A stretch of DNA of 64,000 nt from Siderastrea radians (Eukaryota > Cnidaria > Anthozoa > Scleractinia > Rhizangiidae): positions 1,488,001 to 1,552,000 of the forward strand of contig OZ024896.1 in NCBI GenBank assembly GCA_964017195.1, written 5' to 3'. Within the stretch, counting starts at the first letter, position 1. Every line of letters begins with the position of its first letter. This document shows positions 48,425 through 60,013 of this stretch, piece after piece. A program made the translations under genes and the position numbers. The notes below the pieces were generated by a model. It was given only the letters and a program-made list of their open reading frames with translations, did not search any database and was not told where the DNA came from.

Positions 48425-48682
48425 TTATGTCTTTTTGAAGTGCAACGTGGCAATGGTATTGCCTTCCCCAAACGTGACGAGCTCTCCAGTCGTTTCGGCC
48501 ACTTGCATTTTAAACTTGTTGCGAAGAGACGTGTATTGAATGTGTAATGGTTCAAAGAACATGGTGCCTCGTCCTTCACGTTGGCACTTGACTTCTCGCA
48601 ACAAATCGGTTACTTGATTCTGCGCAATGGTACTGTCTGCTACATCTGAGCATATGTGCAGAGAGGACATGTGGGGATGGTC
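48425..48682 (-). pseudogene. Virus-like block gene A, 5'-truncated by LINE insertion
   Basis: The frame reads NQVTDLLREVKCQREGRGT, FFEPLHIQYTSLRNKF, VAETTGELVTFGEGNTIATL and ends FKKT. The conceptual start at 48703 lies in the 3' tail of the adjoining LINE, so the real N terminus is lost. It ends about 55-80 bp before gene B, suggesting compact, co-oriented genes. I do not recognise a named domain. Confidence 0.5.
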
Positions 48683-48864
48683 TATCAACTTTATTGGTCT
48701 CAAAATTTACAAAGGACCAAAAAGGAATTGCGCGAACGGGAAAATAATGTTACCCATGCGAGGCGCAACCCTAAAAAACTAGTATGGTGATAAAAATCTT
48801 AAATTAAAAAAAAAATACAATAAATCTAATTAATTACTTATAGTAAAAAATTATAGTTAAAAAT

Positions 48865-50434
48865 CTAATTATTACTTATAACTATAGTTAAAAAACAAGA
48901 TGTAGATAATATTAGTCTCAAAAATTCAGAGCGGTGGCAAGGGCAGTTACGGAAGAGGAACCAGGTGCAGGGCATGTCAATATCATAGGTAGTGTCCAGT
49001 AAAGTAAAATAAGTGGTGCGCAGAAAATATTTGAATAAACTTAGGCTAGAAAATTTGTTGTGAGGGGCGAGATTACAGATAGTGTTCCAAGGTTTTACAA
49101 TTCTATTGAAAAAAGAAGCTTGAAAAGTTGCGGTTTTACAGTAAGCAGGTTTAAGTACGAGGGTGGGATTCTTAGAGCGGGACCGGCCATGCGTGACAAA
49201 AGTAACATATCGATCAATATTTAGGTCAGTATAACCAGAAATACAGTTATAGAGAAATAAAAGATCTCTCAGTTCCCTGTCGTATGCTAGTGGTAGCAAG
49301 CGAAGAGTCAGCAGTCGTTGTTTGTAGGACATCTCGCCGATTCTAGTTCTTAGTATCCAGCAAGTGGCGCGCCTCTGGACTCTTTCTAGGATCGTTCTCA
49401 AATTGACACTAGCAGGAGACCAAACTTCCGTGGCATATGTAAGCTGTGACTTCACGAGAGATAGATAAAGTGTCCGCCTTACTTTGATGTCGGTCATAAG
49501 TGGGCAAGTTCTCTTTAAGAGTCCCAGCATTCTATTAGCCTTGAGTACAATACGCATTACGTGCGAGTCCCACGTTAGATTTCTAGTAATGGTTACACCA
49601 AGGTCTTTTTCTTCCTGAACGCGTTGTATGTTTACATCGCCAAGGTGATATTCATGATTTACAGGTGTTTTCTTTCGCGTGATTGTTAGCACTTTGCATT
49701 TGGAGGCGTTGAACTTCATGTTTGATTCGCGGCTCCAGGTGTTTAAACTTGTCAGATCCTGCTGGAGGATAGCACAGTCCTTCACTGACAAGATAGTACG
49801 GTGCAACTTGGTATCATCAGCATACAGAGCGGTGATGGTTTGCTCATGGATGACATCAGGGAGGTCATTGATAAATATGACAAAGAGGAGTGGGCCGACA
49901 AGACTACCCTGGGGTACACCGGAAGTGACCGGTAGACGCTCAGAGGCAGTGCCTTCAATCACAACTCTCTGCGATCTGTCCTTTAGGTAGTCAGAAAACC
50001 AATCTATCAGTTGACCTGTGACACCGTACCATTTCAACTTTTCAATAAGAATGACGTGATCAACTGTATCAAAAGCCTTGGCAAAATCAAGGTACAAAAT
50101 ATCCGTCTGTTTGTTTTTGTCGAGTGCCTCCCCAATTGAATGGAGTACGGATAAAAGTTGCGAAGAGCATGAACGGGAACGCATGAATCCGTGTTGTAAG
50201 GATGTAATTGATTGCGAGACATGGGAATAAAGTCTGTTACAAACGCAGCGTTCCATAACTTTACTCACAATTGGTAGAAGTGAGATTGGTCTATAATTTT
50301 CAGCTGGCTCTAAAAGATCTTTTTTATGAATTGGAGTAACATCAGCTGACTTCCATTCAGATGGAAACCGCCCAGTACGCAGAGAGTGATTGAATAGGGC
50401 ACAAAGACTTGGCACGATCTGCTCACTGCACTCT
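48865..50434 (-). pseudogene. LINE reverse transcriptase domain and C-terminal region
   Basis: About 520 codons without a stop. Blocks in order are ENYRPISLLPIVSKVMERC, YLDFAKAFDTVDH, TSGVPQGSLVGPLLFVIFIN and the catalytic YADDTKLH, then the thumb and C-terminal helices (QLTYATEVWSP, RVQRRATCWIL). The apparent start at 50496 belongs to the inserted fold-back element; the true frame continues across it at 55015. The polymerase part itself looks intact. Confidence 0.9.
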
Positions 50435-50438
50435 TTAA

Positions 50439-53400
50439 GAGCTCCTGACCAGAAATATCGAGAATCCCACGACAGAAGCGAAATTTCATATTCCATTTTA
50501 TTTTACAAAAAATACCTCTTTGGTAAACTATTTTCAAAAATCATATTTAAAAGTTCCTCCGCTTTTTGTTTTTTCCACAATTTAAATAAGTTCGAAATAC
50601 GGCTAGAAGCTCGCTTGTGCCCCCCGGAAACAAGGGAAAATCGTGCATTTTTAGCAAGCTCGTACGCAACAAAGGAAATCGTTCTCGTTTTGCCATTTGG
50701 CTCATAAGTACACCATTCTTTCCTCTATCCAAAAATACAAAAATCGGGTATAAATTTGTATGTTTAGTTTGCTTGTTGACCTGTTGAAGATACTAACCTT
50801 GAAGGGTTCAAAGTCAAAGTGAAATTTGGGTCAACTTCAAAGGCTTCTAACTGACCTAGCATATGTTTTTCAGACCAAAAATATACATCAACTGTAAGCT
50901 CAAGCATCCCTTTTCCCTCTCTGAAAGTGTCGTTTTTGGCCCGCTAAAGGCGACTCGTGGAGAAAAAAAATTGTGCGGAGCATTTTGAGCATTTCGGTAG
51001 AACGGCCGCTGTCACGCGAGCCACATCGGTTCCACTAAAGCAGTCATAAAACAAGTTTCACTGGCCCATCGTTTTGAATAGGTAAAAGGAAAAATATATA
51101 CTTTTCACTTAGAGGTAACTATGTTATTATGGCTTAGGGGCAGCCCGGTTTACTTGTCTACAATGCAAATTTATTTATAATGTAACAATATTATTTGATT
51201 GATCCAAACTGATAAACCAAAGATACTCTCACCTTAAGACACCATCTTGTGAATCTCTTGGTCCAGGTTATCACTCCTTTTACCAGACTTATTGGCTGCA
51301 GTAGTCATGACAATTTGTAGATTGAAAAAACAAAAGTTACAACCACGTCAAACTATGCACTCCGTATTCAAATTAGCATAAATTTGAGACATGAAATCTG
51401 AGCTTTTCGTGATAGGCACGATAAAGGATAGCGTGACGCAGTGACTCAGAAAGCTGGAAAACCCAAATGGGCTTAAACCAGGAGCCCTTACTTAGACATA
51501 AATGTTAGTTTTCCGGTAAATAGCCGTTTTGAATGTATATATACGAAGTGACACTTCTCTAATGAGGGAAAGGATCGTAAGGGTCATTTGCAATTTCAAA
51601 TACTTCGGTAGGGTCCGATCATTTACTGTTAGAGGGCAGTGGGAGGTGGTTGGAAAAAACCGAAATATTCCCGCAAAGCTTTTGTGGAAGAAAGACCGCA
51701 AAAACACCAGGGAAAGAAAATTCAAGCAAAGCTTTTAGTTCCCATAAAAAATTAATAAATAAATCATAATCGTAATAACAAAGTAGAAAAAAGCAAAAAT
51801 TTAATGATACGTCTCTTATCGTCTTTGATCAGTTTTAAATGGACGTGTGAGTGCTATTTTAAGTCCTCGTGGGACACATTCAGTTAACAAAAACGCCACC
51901 ACAAGAACAACTTGAAACCATTTCTTCTAGTACGCTGGTGTGGGGTACTTTTCTTCTAGGTTTCAAAGGAGGTGTTTACAAGTCAAAACGCTCGCAGTCT
52001 GAGAAAGTCCAAGTTTCCGGTTGCCATTTTTTGCGAATGCCATCACTGCAGATGTCGTACTGGTCGTACACAGTGAGATGTTCCAGTTGAAACCTTGAGA
52101 GGATATCTTGTCTTGCTGTAGTCAAATTGGTTCATTTTATTTTTTTTTTTTATGAGGGGAGGGATGCTAGGGGTCATTTGCAAATTCAGATATTTTATGG
52201 TCGGACCATTTATTTTAGAGAGGGTGGTTGGAAAAATAAGAAAAGTTTGATTTGGAAAGCTTTTGTACAAGAAACGCTGCAAAAGCTTTGTCGCAAGAAG
52301 AAAGTAAAGAAAGTAGCTAATTCGGGAGAATTATGTATATCTTTTCCAATCGCTGCTAGGCCTTGCACCGTCGTAGAAAGGTGTGGAATGATACCTGTGC
52401 TGAAATCTCAACAGCCGTCTGAATCCTTAGGCTTTGCCACACGGATCGAGTTCCAAACGGTTCCGGTTCTGATAGGTCTTCTGAAAATGCTATCCGTACC
52501 GTCAATCTGGTCCAGTAAAGGTCCGGTTTTTGGACCTGCAAAAATGCAGGAACCGTTCCGGTCCCATATTGGACAGGTACTATGTGAACACCTTGACCGG
52601 TTCGTTTTGGTTCCAACAGCGTAATTTCGGCTTGGGCACTAGTTAAATTTATCGCGTGTATCAGTGTTGTGTTTTTGATTAAACTCATCTAGAAGTTTAA
52701 AGAGAGACCAAACTACTGTCTGCGATAGCATAAATGCTACATAACTTATTGTAATTCTGGGTTTAAAGCTTGAAAAGGTTAAAAGCTTGTGTATTTTGGT
52801 TGTGTATTTTGTAATTGGCAGGGATGGGGTAATTTATCATCTGGCCAGAGGCCTTTGGCTTCTTTCAATCCATAGATTTAGCCTTCTTGATCGTCTTTCA
52901 CGTGTTTTGGTCTGCCGGTGGATAACTTATTGGTACAAACAGCTGATTTTCTCACGTTGGTCCAGAAGTGGACTGGTACCGGGCCATTTCTGTACCGGTT
53001 CCATGTGAACAGATGCTCATAAATGAAACGGTCCTACGTGAACAGATCTGGTGTGGTCCAGAACCATTTGGAAACTGTTCTGTGAGAACATAGCCTAAGA
53101 CGTTGTTCGTAAGTTTGGGAGAGGGTTGGGCCTTAAGAGAAGAAACAAAGAAAGCTTCCCGCTCCGATGATTAAAAAAAAGTCTACCTCGAAAACAAAGT
53201 TCAATATTGGTCATTCATCAAGAAGGAAAGTGGACGCAGAGGCAGTACCGTGGGATGAAATAAGCTGGATCGCTAGGTTCTGGGGAGGTGCCTGACGGCC
53301 CAGCATTAGCCACTGCGTTCTTTTAGGGTCTAGCGGCAAACGATTTCCGTGCCTTTGAAAAATAAACCTCTTTGAGTACAGCGAGACAAGATATCCTCTC

Positions 53401-55010
53401 AAGGTTTCAACTGGAACATCACATTGTGTACGACCAGTACGACATCTGCGCCATGAGCAGCAACCCGAAACTTGGACTTTTTTAGTTTCACTGCGAGCGC
53501 TTTGAATTGTAACTCCTTTAAAACTTAGGAGGAAAGTACCCTACATCAGCCTACTAGAAGAAATGGTTTCAAGTCGTTCTTGTGGTGGCGCTTTTGTTAA
53601 CTGAATGTGTTCCACGAGACTTAAAGTAGCACTCACTCGTCCATTTAAAACAGATCAAAGACAATAAGAGAAGAATCATTAAATTTTTGCATTTTTCTGC
53701 AGAGTTATTATGATTATGAGTTATTTATTCATTTTTTTCTGTAACTAAAAGCTTTGCTTGAATTTCCTTTCCCTGGTGTTTTTGTGGTCTCTGGCTTCCG
53801 CAAAAGCTTTGCGGGAATATTTCGTTTTTCCAACCACCCCCTCTAGAATAAATGGTCCGACCGCAGAATATTTGAAACTGCAAATGACCCCTAGGATCCC
53901 TTCCCTCATTAGAGAAATTTCACCTCGTATGTATACATTCAAAACGGCTGTTAACCGGAAAACTAATATTTATGTTCAAACAAGGGCTCCTGGTTGGTAG
54001 TCACTACGTCACGCTATCCCATATCGTGCCTATCAGGAAAAGCTCATATTTCATGTGGCACATTTATGCTAATTTAAATACGGAGTGCATAATTTGGCAT
54101 GGTTTGAAAAAGGTTCGGTAACTTTTGGTTTTTTAATCTACAAATTATCATAACTTATCCAACCAACAAGTCTGGTAAAAGAAGTGATAACCTGAGCCAG
54201 GAGATTTACAAGATGATGTCTTAAGGTGAGAGTATCTTTGATTTATCAGTTTAGATCAACGAAATAATATTGTTACATTATATTTAAATTTGCATTGTAC
54301 AAACGTAAACTGGGTTGCCCCTAAGCCATAGTAACATAGTTACCTCTAAGTGAAAAGTATATTAACCTATTCAAAACAAGGTGCCAACCTCTTTTTTTGA
54401 CTGCTTTAGTGCAACCGATGTGGCTCGCCGTTGAGTGATAGCGGCAGTTCTACCGAAATGCTCAAAATGCCCTGCACACTTTTTATTCTCGACGCGTCGC
54501 TTTTAGCGGGCCAAAAACGGCACTTTCAGAGAGTACAAACGAATGATTGAGCTTACAGTTGATGTATATTTTTGGTCTGAAAAACATATGCTAGGTCAGT
54601 TATAAGCCTCTGAAGTTGACCCAAATTTCACTTTGACTTTGAACCCTTCAATGTTAGTATCTTCAACAGGTCAACAATCAGACTGAAAATGCAAATTTAT
54701 ATCCGTTTTTTATGTTTTTAGATAGAGGAAAGAATGATGTACTTATGAGCAAAATGGTAAAACGGGAACGATTTCCATTGTTGCGTACGAGCTTGCTAAA
54801 ATGCACGATTTTCCCTTGTTTCAGGAGGGCGCAAGCAAGCTTCTAGCCGTATTTTGAACTTTTGTAATTTTTGGAAAAACCAAAAAGCGGATGAACTTTT
54901 AATTATGATTTTTGAAAATAGTTTACCAAAGAGGTATTTTTGGTGAAATAAAATGAAATATGAAATTTCGCTTCTGTCGTGGGATTCTCGATATTTCTGG
55001 TCAGGAGCTC
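50439..55010. mobile_element. 4572-bp fold-back transposon with ~1.65-kb inverted arms, TTAA target
   Basis: The ends GAGCTCCTGACC and GGTCAGGAGCTC are perfect mirrors flanked by TTAA at 50435-50438 and 55011-55014. Excising the insert with one TTAA restores the LINE frame through ILKECSEQ. The arms run about 50439-52118 and 53381-55010 and stay alignable over their length with many small differences. The spacer of about 1.26 kb has no transposase. TTAA duplications are characteristic of piggyBac and Kolobok superfamilies; the termini lack the usual piggyBac CCC start, so the family is open. Confidence 0.9.
52119..53380. other. Central spacer of the fold-back element
   Basis: It contains a third, partial copy of the arm segment (gaggggagggatgctaggggtcatttgc at about 52150, like 51560 and the complement at 53890). 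A second repeat family has ccggttc..tgtgaacag motifs at 52540-52600 and 52985-53090. No coding frame recognised. Confidence 0.5.
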
Positions 55011-55014
55011 TTAA

Positions 55015-56833
55015 GAATACGCGCAGGAATTCCATCGGGGCCAGTGGCTTTTGACGGGTCCAAAATAGACAAGCAATGTCTCACCTCGTTGAGAGATAGT
55101 GTGATCTCAGAAATTTCCATATTCATTCTCATGGGATACATTTGCAAACTGCGTGCTTTGTCCTGCTTGGATGATGTAAACACAGAGCAGAAATAAGCAT
55201 TAAAGAGCTCAGCCTTTTCGGCTGCAGTTTTTGCTGATTTCCCATCGAAGGTGATCTCAGTATTCGAGCCCGATCGATGGTGTAGGATAGCTTTGTGATA
55301 GTTCCAAAATAATTTAGGGTTTTCCTTTAAAGAGTCTTCAATTTTAAGGAGATAGTAGCGATGTTTTTGTCGGACAAGTTTCTTGATTTCATTGCTTAGA
55401 GATCTTAGTTTTAACTTCAGTTCCACGGTTTTGTTTTCACGATATTTCCTCAGGGCACGGTACTTTCTGCGTAATGCAAACTTAACTTCCCTGTCTATCC
55501 AAGGGGGAGAGTTGGTGTCCCTAATGGTCTTCATTGGGACACATTCAGCAACTGTTGCTAAAAAAAATCTTTCCACTGAGACCAGTAGATGTCAACATCG
55601 TCGGAGTGCGACATATCAGAAGGTAGCAGCTGTAGGCGACTTCGCAGATCGTCAAAATCTGCCCTTTTGTAGTCGTACGTTTTACGAGGCACACGCTTTG
55701 ATCGCTTGAATTTCAATCGGATGAAAAAGTCCACCAAATAATGGTCAGAAGGAAATTCATTTTGCGAAGGAGAAGTTGTAGAAATGGTCTATGACTTCGG
55801 AGAAGTTACATAGAAGCAGATCAAGTTTGTTTCCAGCAATATGCGTTGGACCTTTGATAAACTGACGGAGAAAATTATCCTCCATAAGGACAGAGAGAGC
55901 TTCCTCTTCCACCGTTCCGCCCAAGTTAGTTGAGGTAGACTCGTCCAATGACCATTTGATTGTTGGAAGATTGAAATCGCCAACTAAGACCATACAGGCT
56001 GTTTCGGAATTTTGTTGAAGAGATTGGTTCAGCAGATTCAGATCATCAGGACCAGGATCTGGATGATAAAATGTGTAGAGGATAACTGGTTTAGAGCTAT
56101 CCTTAAACAACTCAACAGCTACAAGTTCAATTTGATCTCTCTCTAGGTCAAAGCGGCGGTTAGACTGGATGTCAATTTTAACAGCAATCAGCACTCCACC
56201 TCCGGTCTTTCCTGTTCTGTCCTTACGATAGATGTTATACCCAGTAAGTATTTCAGATGATAGCACTGTGTCGTTGAGCCATGTCTCACAAATGGACACA
56301 ACATCGTACGAGCGGCGGAAAACCAACTGTTGTAAAATAGTTAATTTGCATATTTTGCACGAAGGATTACCATCAAGCGGGACGAAGGCTTTGACACTTC
56401 TTGCGTTTAAATAAAGAACGCTCAAACCGGCGCTGGTTTGATAGTTTAGCTTTCTTGGAGGTCCTGGGTTAGGACAAATGTCGCCACTGATGGTTAAGCA
56501 GCTAAGTTGGAATGAAGAGGTGGAGTTTGGATAGCGACTGATCCTGGCGCCAAAATATTTCTTGACTTTCATTTGGATGAAATCAACTTTGCAAGGCAGT
56601 GAGCTGTTGTAAGTTGAAATTCGCCTCTGGGATCCATATGTGAACATGGTGGAAACCCCGGGAGTGTTAGGAATGCGAATATGTTTCTGCCAGTCAATAA
56701 TCCACAAGTTGAGCAGCAAGAAAACAAGGATTATTTCGGAGCGCATGAAGCCGTGACTGCCCGCCATCTTGTGCTCAGAGTCAGATCTAGATTGACTAGT
56801 TGTACCAACCGGTCCAAACCTACCTTCCAACAA
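55015..56833 (-). pseudogene. LINE N-terminal region: hydrophobic leader, 2A-like motif, APE endonuclease, linker
   Basis: From 56833: a hydrophobic stretch at residues 34-47 (IILVFLLLNLWIID), then SGDICPNPGP at residues 116-125, a 2A-like NPGP motif with the usual Glu replaced. The endonuclease blocks are LYLNARSV, SICETWLND, GGVLIAV and LVGDFNLPT. A frameshift near 55770 leads to PSDHYLVDFFIR (the SDH block), then a linker ending DPSKATGPDGIPARIL just before the fold-back insertion. A second frameshift lies in a T run at about 55561-55568. Confidence 0.85.
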
Positions 56834-56850
56834 GCCTAATTCCGACTCGG

Positions 56851-57027
56851 ATCTTTTCCCTTTGTCTGGCAGCCATAATTTTCAGATTTGATGAAACAGA
56901 CAAGCAGGAGACTGAGAAAAAAAAACGAAATCTGTCGGATTCCCACCGCGGTATGAAACGCTGTGTTAAGGTTGGTGAAACACCAACCACAACTTATGCT
57001 CAACTGTAAATAGTTTATTAAAAAAAA
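56851..57027. other. LINE 5' flank / junction to virus-like block
   Basis: Noncoding; A-rich just before the virus-like sequence resumes at about 57030 with aactgtccgaaacacggg, also found at 46850. Confidence 0.4.
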
Positions 57028-57450
57028 TTAAAAACTGTCCGAAACACGGGGTTGCCATCGCCTTCGTTCAAATTGTTCCAATCGCTCTGGGTTTTCACAT
57101 CGTTGGTCTACCATGAATTCTTGTTCTAAGTTGGGTCCCAAAATCCATCTACTGTTCACTTTGCACAGCTTCCCCATCTTGAGTACTAACTTCGTGTTGA
57201 TATTGATGGTGGGGGTGTTAAGATCACAATGACAGATGTTGGTGTTGTCAGTCAGCAGGTCCTCACCATCCCAACGAAACTTGACGTAGGGGTGTTTACC
57301 CTGACTGCTGGTGAAGCCTCCTCCTTGGACCGCAGATTCCTTCAATTGTTGTTCCATGTGATGGATGGCCGCTTTCATAAAACTCACTCTATCCGCCACC
57401 CAATCCAAGTCTTTGATGTCGTCAATGATGGCTTCAGCAGTTCCTTTTTT
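57028..57450 (-). pseudogene. Virus-like block gene C, longest copy
   Basis: In the 204-codon frame 57028-57642 the C-terminal ~140 codons match gene C at 47 kb and extend it with GKLCKVNSRWILGPNLEQEF, MVDQRCENPERLEQFERRRW and a final VSDSF. The N-terminal part of that frame is a different element (BEL/Pao), so the frame is a fusion by insertion. Function unknown. Confidence 0.55.
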
Positions 57451-57454
57451 GCTG

Positions 57455-57830
57455 CATTCCTCCAGATCACTTCTTCCTCTTGGCACAATGAACGGACCAA
57501 AACAGTCAACTCCAACGAAGGTAAAGGACGGTTTTCCAGGCGTTGCGTGATCCAGAGGCATATAAGCCATTTTCTGTTCTCCTGGGGGGAGGGGAGCTTG
57601 CCTTCTTTTGGAGTCAAAACAATTACTTAAGACTCTTCTCACAGCTGCCCTTCCTTGAAGTATCCAAACCTTTTCGAACTAAGGACAGGACATGCTCCAG
57701 GCCTGATTGTCCTGACTACAAATGGTAATATTAGACAAGCAGATTTAAGACGTGGTTTCTTTGGAAGGATAACTTGGTTTTTAGCCTGGTCAGGATTGGC
57801 ACTCCCCTTAGCCGCCCTCCTACGCACATC
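57455..57830 (-). pseudogene. BEL/Pao retrotransposon integrase fragment
   Basis: The minus strand reads RRVLSNCFDSKRRQAPL, KMAYMPLDHATPGKPSFTF and VGVDCFGPFIV, the end of the zinc-binding region and start of the catalytic core of BEL/Pao integrases. Upstream codons to 57827 are in another frame. Only about 120 codons are left and no LTR is visible. Confidence 0.75.
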
Positions 57831-57834
57831 AGAC

Positions 57835-58640
57835 CATCGATCAAAGCCGAATCCAACTTGTAAACTGGACTTGACTTCTTGATTTATTTCGTATTTACAT
57901 TCACAACTTGGCTTAAGGAGCCCTTGACATGATTAAAGGAAACTGTGCACAAAGCGAGGTTCCCAGGTATCGGGAAAAGTTCAATTCTTCTGGGCTGTTA
58001 CGATGCCCATACTGATCAATCGTGAAGATGTGGTTACAATTATTTTGGGAAATTTGTTGCCCATTTTTTCAAATGCGTCTGTTTTGAGAATTTTTGTTCC
58101 GGGTTTTGAGGAAGACCGACCAAAAGACAGCGAAAAATGATCGTGAGTGAAGAGTGCATAGTCTGTGGAGCTATGTTTTGTGTTTTCATGACCGTGAAAA
58201 CAACCACTAAACTTTTCAGGACTTTCTGGCCAGGATTTCTAAACAGAGTTTCATAAACACGCTTGTGAACGTTTCCCAGGCCCATACACATCTACAGTTA
58301 CGTACCCTTCCACTGTTTCCAGTAACATGTTCTTCTGAGTCGACAAGTTATCTCAGAAATTGGCCTTAGAGAAAGCAAGGTAATGCCAATCTCACTCAGA
58401 CTGTTAACCAAGTACTGGTTACAGGACTTATCCTCGAACCAAGCCTTCAAGTGCTGATCAACGGCTCCTTCACAGATACAGTGCATGTAGTGGCAATGCC
58501 AAGAACTCCTTCCACTGGATTCTTGAAAATAACAAAGTATAGCTGTTTGCCTTTAAGAGAGCTCAGTTACAGACAAACATACATAATTCAGCTTGGTCCG
58601 CTCAAGCCAAAGCTGTCTAACCAATTGAGCTAACAAAAAA
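57835..58640. other. No gene recognised
   Basis: Spacer; small frames only. Confidence 0.5.
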
Positions 58641-59390
58641 ATGGCAATTGGCACGTTGCACCAACAACCTAGTTTAATTAAATATGTTAATTAAATATGT
58701 TAGTGAAAATTGCCCTAAGAAGGTCACGTAATGAACATGTCATAAAATTCTTTCTCTCTTATGTATATTACTGACCACCCTAGTCCTATAACTTTTTTCA
58801 TTCCCAAAAAAATGATACAAGGCATATATTATTTTTCTCTAGTGACACAGAGCTGCAAAATAACATTTATGTAGCTAATACATATAGGTTGGGCACAGTA
58901 TTTTCAGATCATGTGTTACATTTTTGTCAAATTAATCCAGCATTGTTTAAAACTATTATGCAACGGGGGCACTGTTGAACTGTGTAAGCTTTTGGTTTAC
59001 TAACCTGGACCCCGCCCTTCCCTATTGTCATTACAAATTGAATGATTAATTCTCCACTTCCGGTTTTTTGTTCATAAAATGGTAGTGTTCACACTTGTTT
59101 TGTAGCCTGCTTACATTATATTCGACAATAAAATTAAAGGTGACCTTTACTTACTTATTTATTTATTTTTGTCTGTTGCCTCGGGGAAGGTATTTTTAAA
59201 AATAAAATCAAATTGTTGACAGAAGCAGAGCAAAAACAGAAACTGCAGCTGTAATGCTGATGAATTCACATTTAAGGTACATTTGAACATGTTCAAGATG
59301 ATGACTGGGCTGTTGGCACACTTCTGTTTCTAGGCTTAAATTTACTTTACCCATACTTGAAATATTGGTTGATTAATTCATAGAGTATAT
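58641..59390. repeat. Repeat copy 2 (empty site)
   Basis: Continuous counterpart of the flanks at 41248-41597 and 43418-43750. It reads gttgaactgtgtaagctttt without the 1820-bp element. It carries its own ~100-bp extra segment at about 59217-59310 and a small taattaaatatgtta duplication near 58680. Confidence 0.8.
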
Positions 59391-59514
59391 GTCAGCCCAA
59401 TTCTCCAAATTTTATGCATGAATTTGAAATGAGGTGGGAGTGGATGGTAATGAGATGCGGGAGCCCGCGAAGCGGGTTGTAACCCTAAGCGGCCATATTG
59501 GATGTTGGGTTCGC

Positions 59515-59638
59515 TAACCCTAAGCCGCCATGTTGTTTTTCGGGAAGGTTTCTTCTCCGATCGTAACCCTAAGCCACCACGTTGTTTTTCGGGAAGGTTT
59601 CTTCTCTGATCGTAACCCTAAGCCGCCATGTTGTTTTT
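59515..59638. repeat. 49-bp tandem repeat starting TAACCCTAAG
   Basis: The unit taaccctaagccgccatgtt plus 29 bases starts at 59515, 59564 and 59613, with a looser relative at 59480. It contains one and a half telomere-type repeats per unit but is not a telomeric array. Confidence 0.8.
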
Positions 59639-59718
59639 ACGTATTATTTTCTAAGTGTTTTGAAGTCTCTTTACTTCGAAAAAGAAAGATAGAATCTCAG
59701 AAAAAGCTCGGAAAAAGA

Positions 59719-59763
59719 ATGCGTCAACCGGGATTCGAACCTGGCAAATTCCGGGCTGACTGA
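59719..59763 (-). pseudogene. tRNA 3'-end fragment
   Basis: On the minus strand it reads GCCAGGTTCGAATCCCGG followed by TTGACGC, a T-arm plus an acceptor half. No matching 5' acceptor is found at the expected distance, so it is a partial tRNA or SINE relic. Confidence 0.35.
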
Positions 59764-59941
59764 GTAATGGGTAGGCGGACTCTGAGGAAACATAAACAAA
59801 AACGGACATTTATTCGAGATGGCAGTAAGCCCTTTGTAGAGCGAATGCTTCTCCCACGTTATGAATAAACAACCGTATTTTCTAATAGGTACATGATTTT
59901 CTTATATTTGACGTTTTCTTTTGACTCTTAACCTTGTGGGA

Positions 59942-60013
59942 TGCAGAATAGCGCAGTGGAAGCGTACTGGGCTCATAACCCAGAGGTCCGGGGATCGAAA
60001 CCTCGTTCTGCTA
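59942..60013 (+). tRNA. Initiator tRNA-Met (CAT)
   Basis: 72 bases: GCAGAA / TTCTGC acceptor halves, D-arm GCGCAGTGGAAGCG, anticodon stem CTGGG-CTCATAA-CCCAG with anticodon CAT, and T-arm CGGGG-ATCGAAA-CCTCG. The GATCGAAA T-loop and GGG/CCC anticodon stem are the signature of eukaryotic initiator tRNA. A TTTTT terminator follows at about 60019. Base 1 is T instead of A, and the D/T regions differ slightly from the usual animal gene, so it could be a recent pseudogene. Confidence 0.75.

Larger units (their letters stand above)
44861..48682 (-). mobile_element. Tandemly repeated virus-like gene block, about 1.5 kb per unit
   Basis: Anchors recur: atcctggtagtc at about 45225, 46750 and 48320; atggttaccatatggagggg at about 44945, 46100 and 47560; ggtgaagcgtcctccttgg at 45665 and 47127. 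So about 2.5 tandem units of 1.46-1.57 kb are present, each with a small conserved gene set on the minus strand. Another single copy lies at 57028-57450. The gene content resembles small structural genes of cnidarian virus-like DNA elements, but this is inference. Confidence 0.65.
48683..56850 (-). mobile_element. Jockey/CR1-like LINE, split by a fold-back element
   Basis: Minus-strand LINE with ORF start at 56833, APE endonuclease (56400-55780), linker (55755-55015), reverse transcriptase (50434-48865), then an AT-rich 3' tail ending gagaccaataaagttgat at 48683. It inserted into the virus-like block gene A. It is interrupted by the element at 50439-55010 and by two frameshifts, near 55770 and in a T run at about 55561-55568. 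Confidence 0.85.

Noticed and set aside
50439..50496. N terminus of the 543-codon reverse-transcriptase frame
   Set aside because: These codons lie inside the fold-back element; the real LINE protein continues at 55015.
59480..59638. Telomeric repeat tract
   Set aside because: TAACCCTAA occurs only once per 49-bp unit; there is no run of telomere hexamers.
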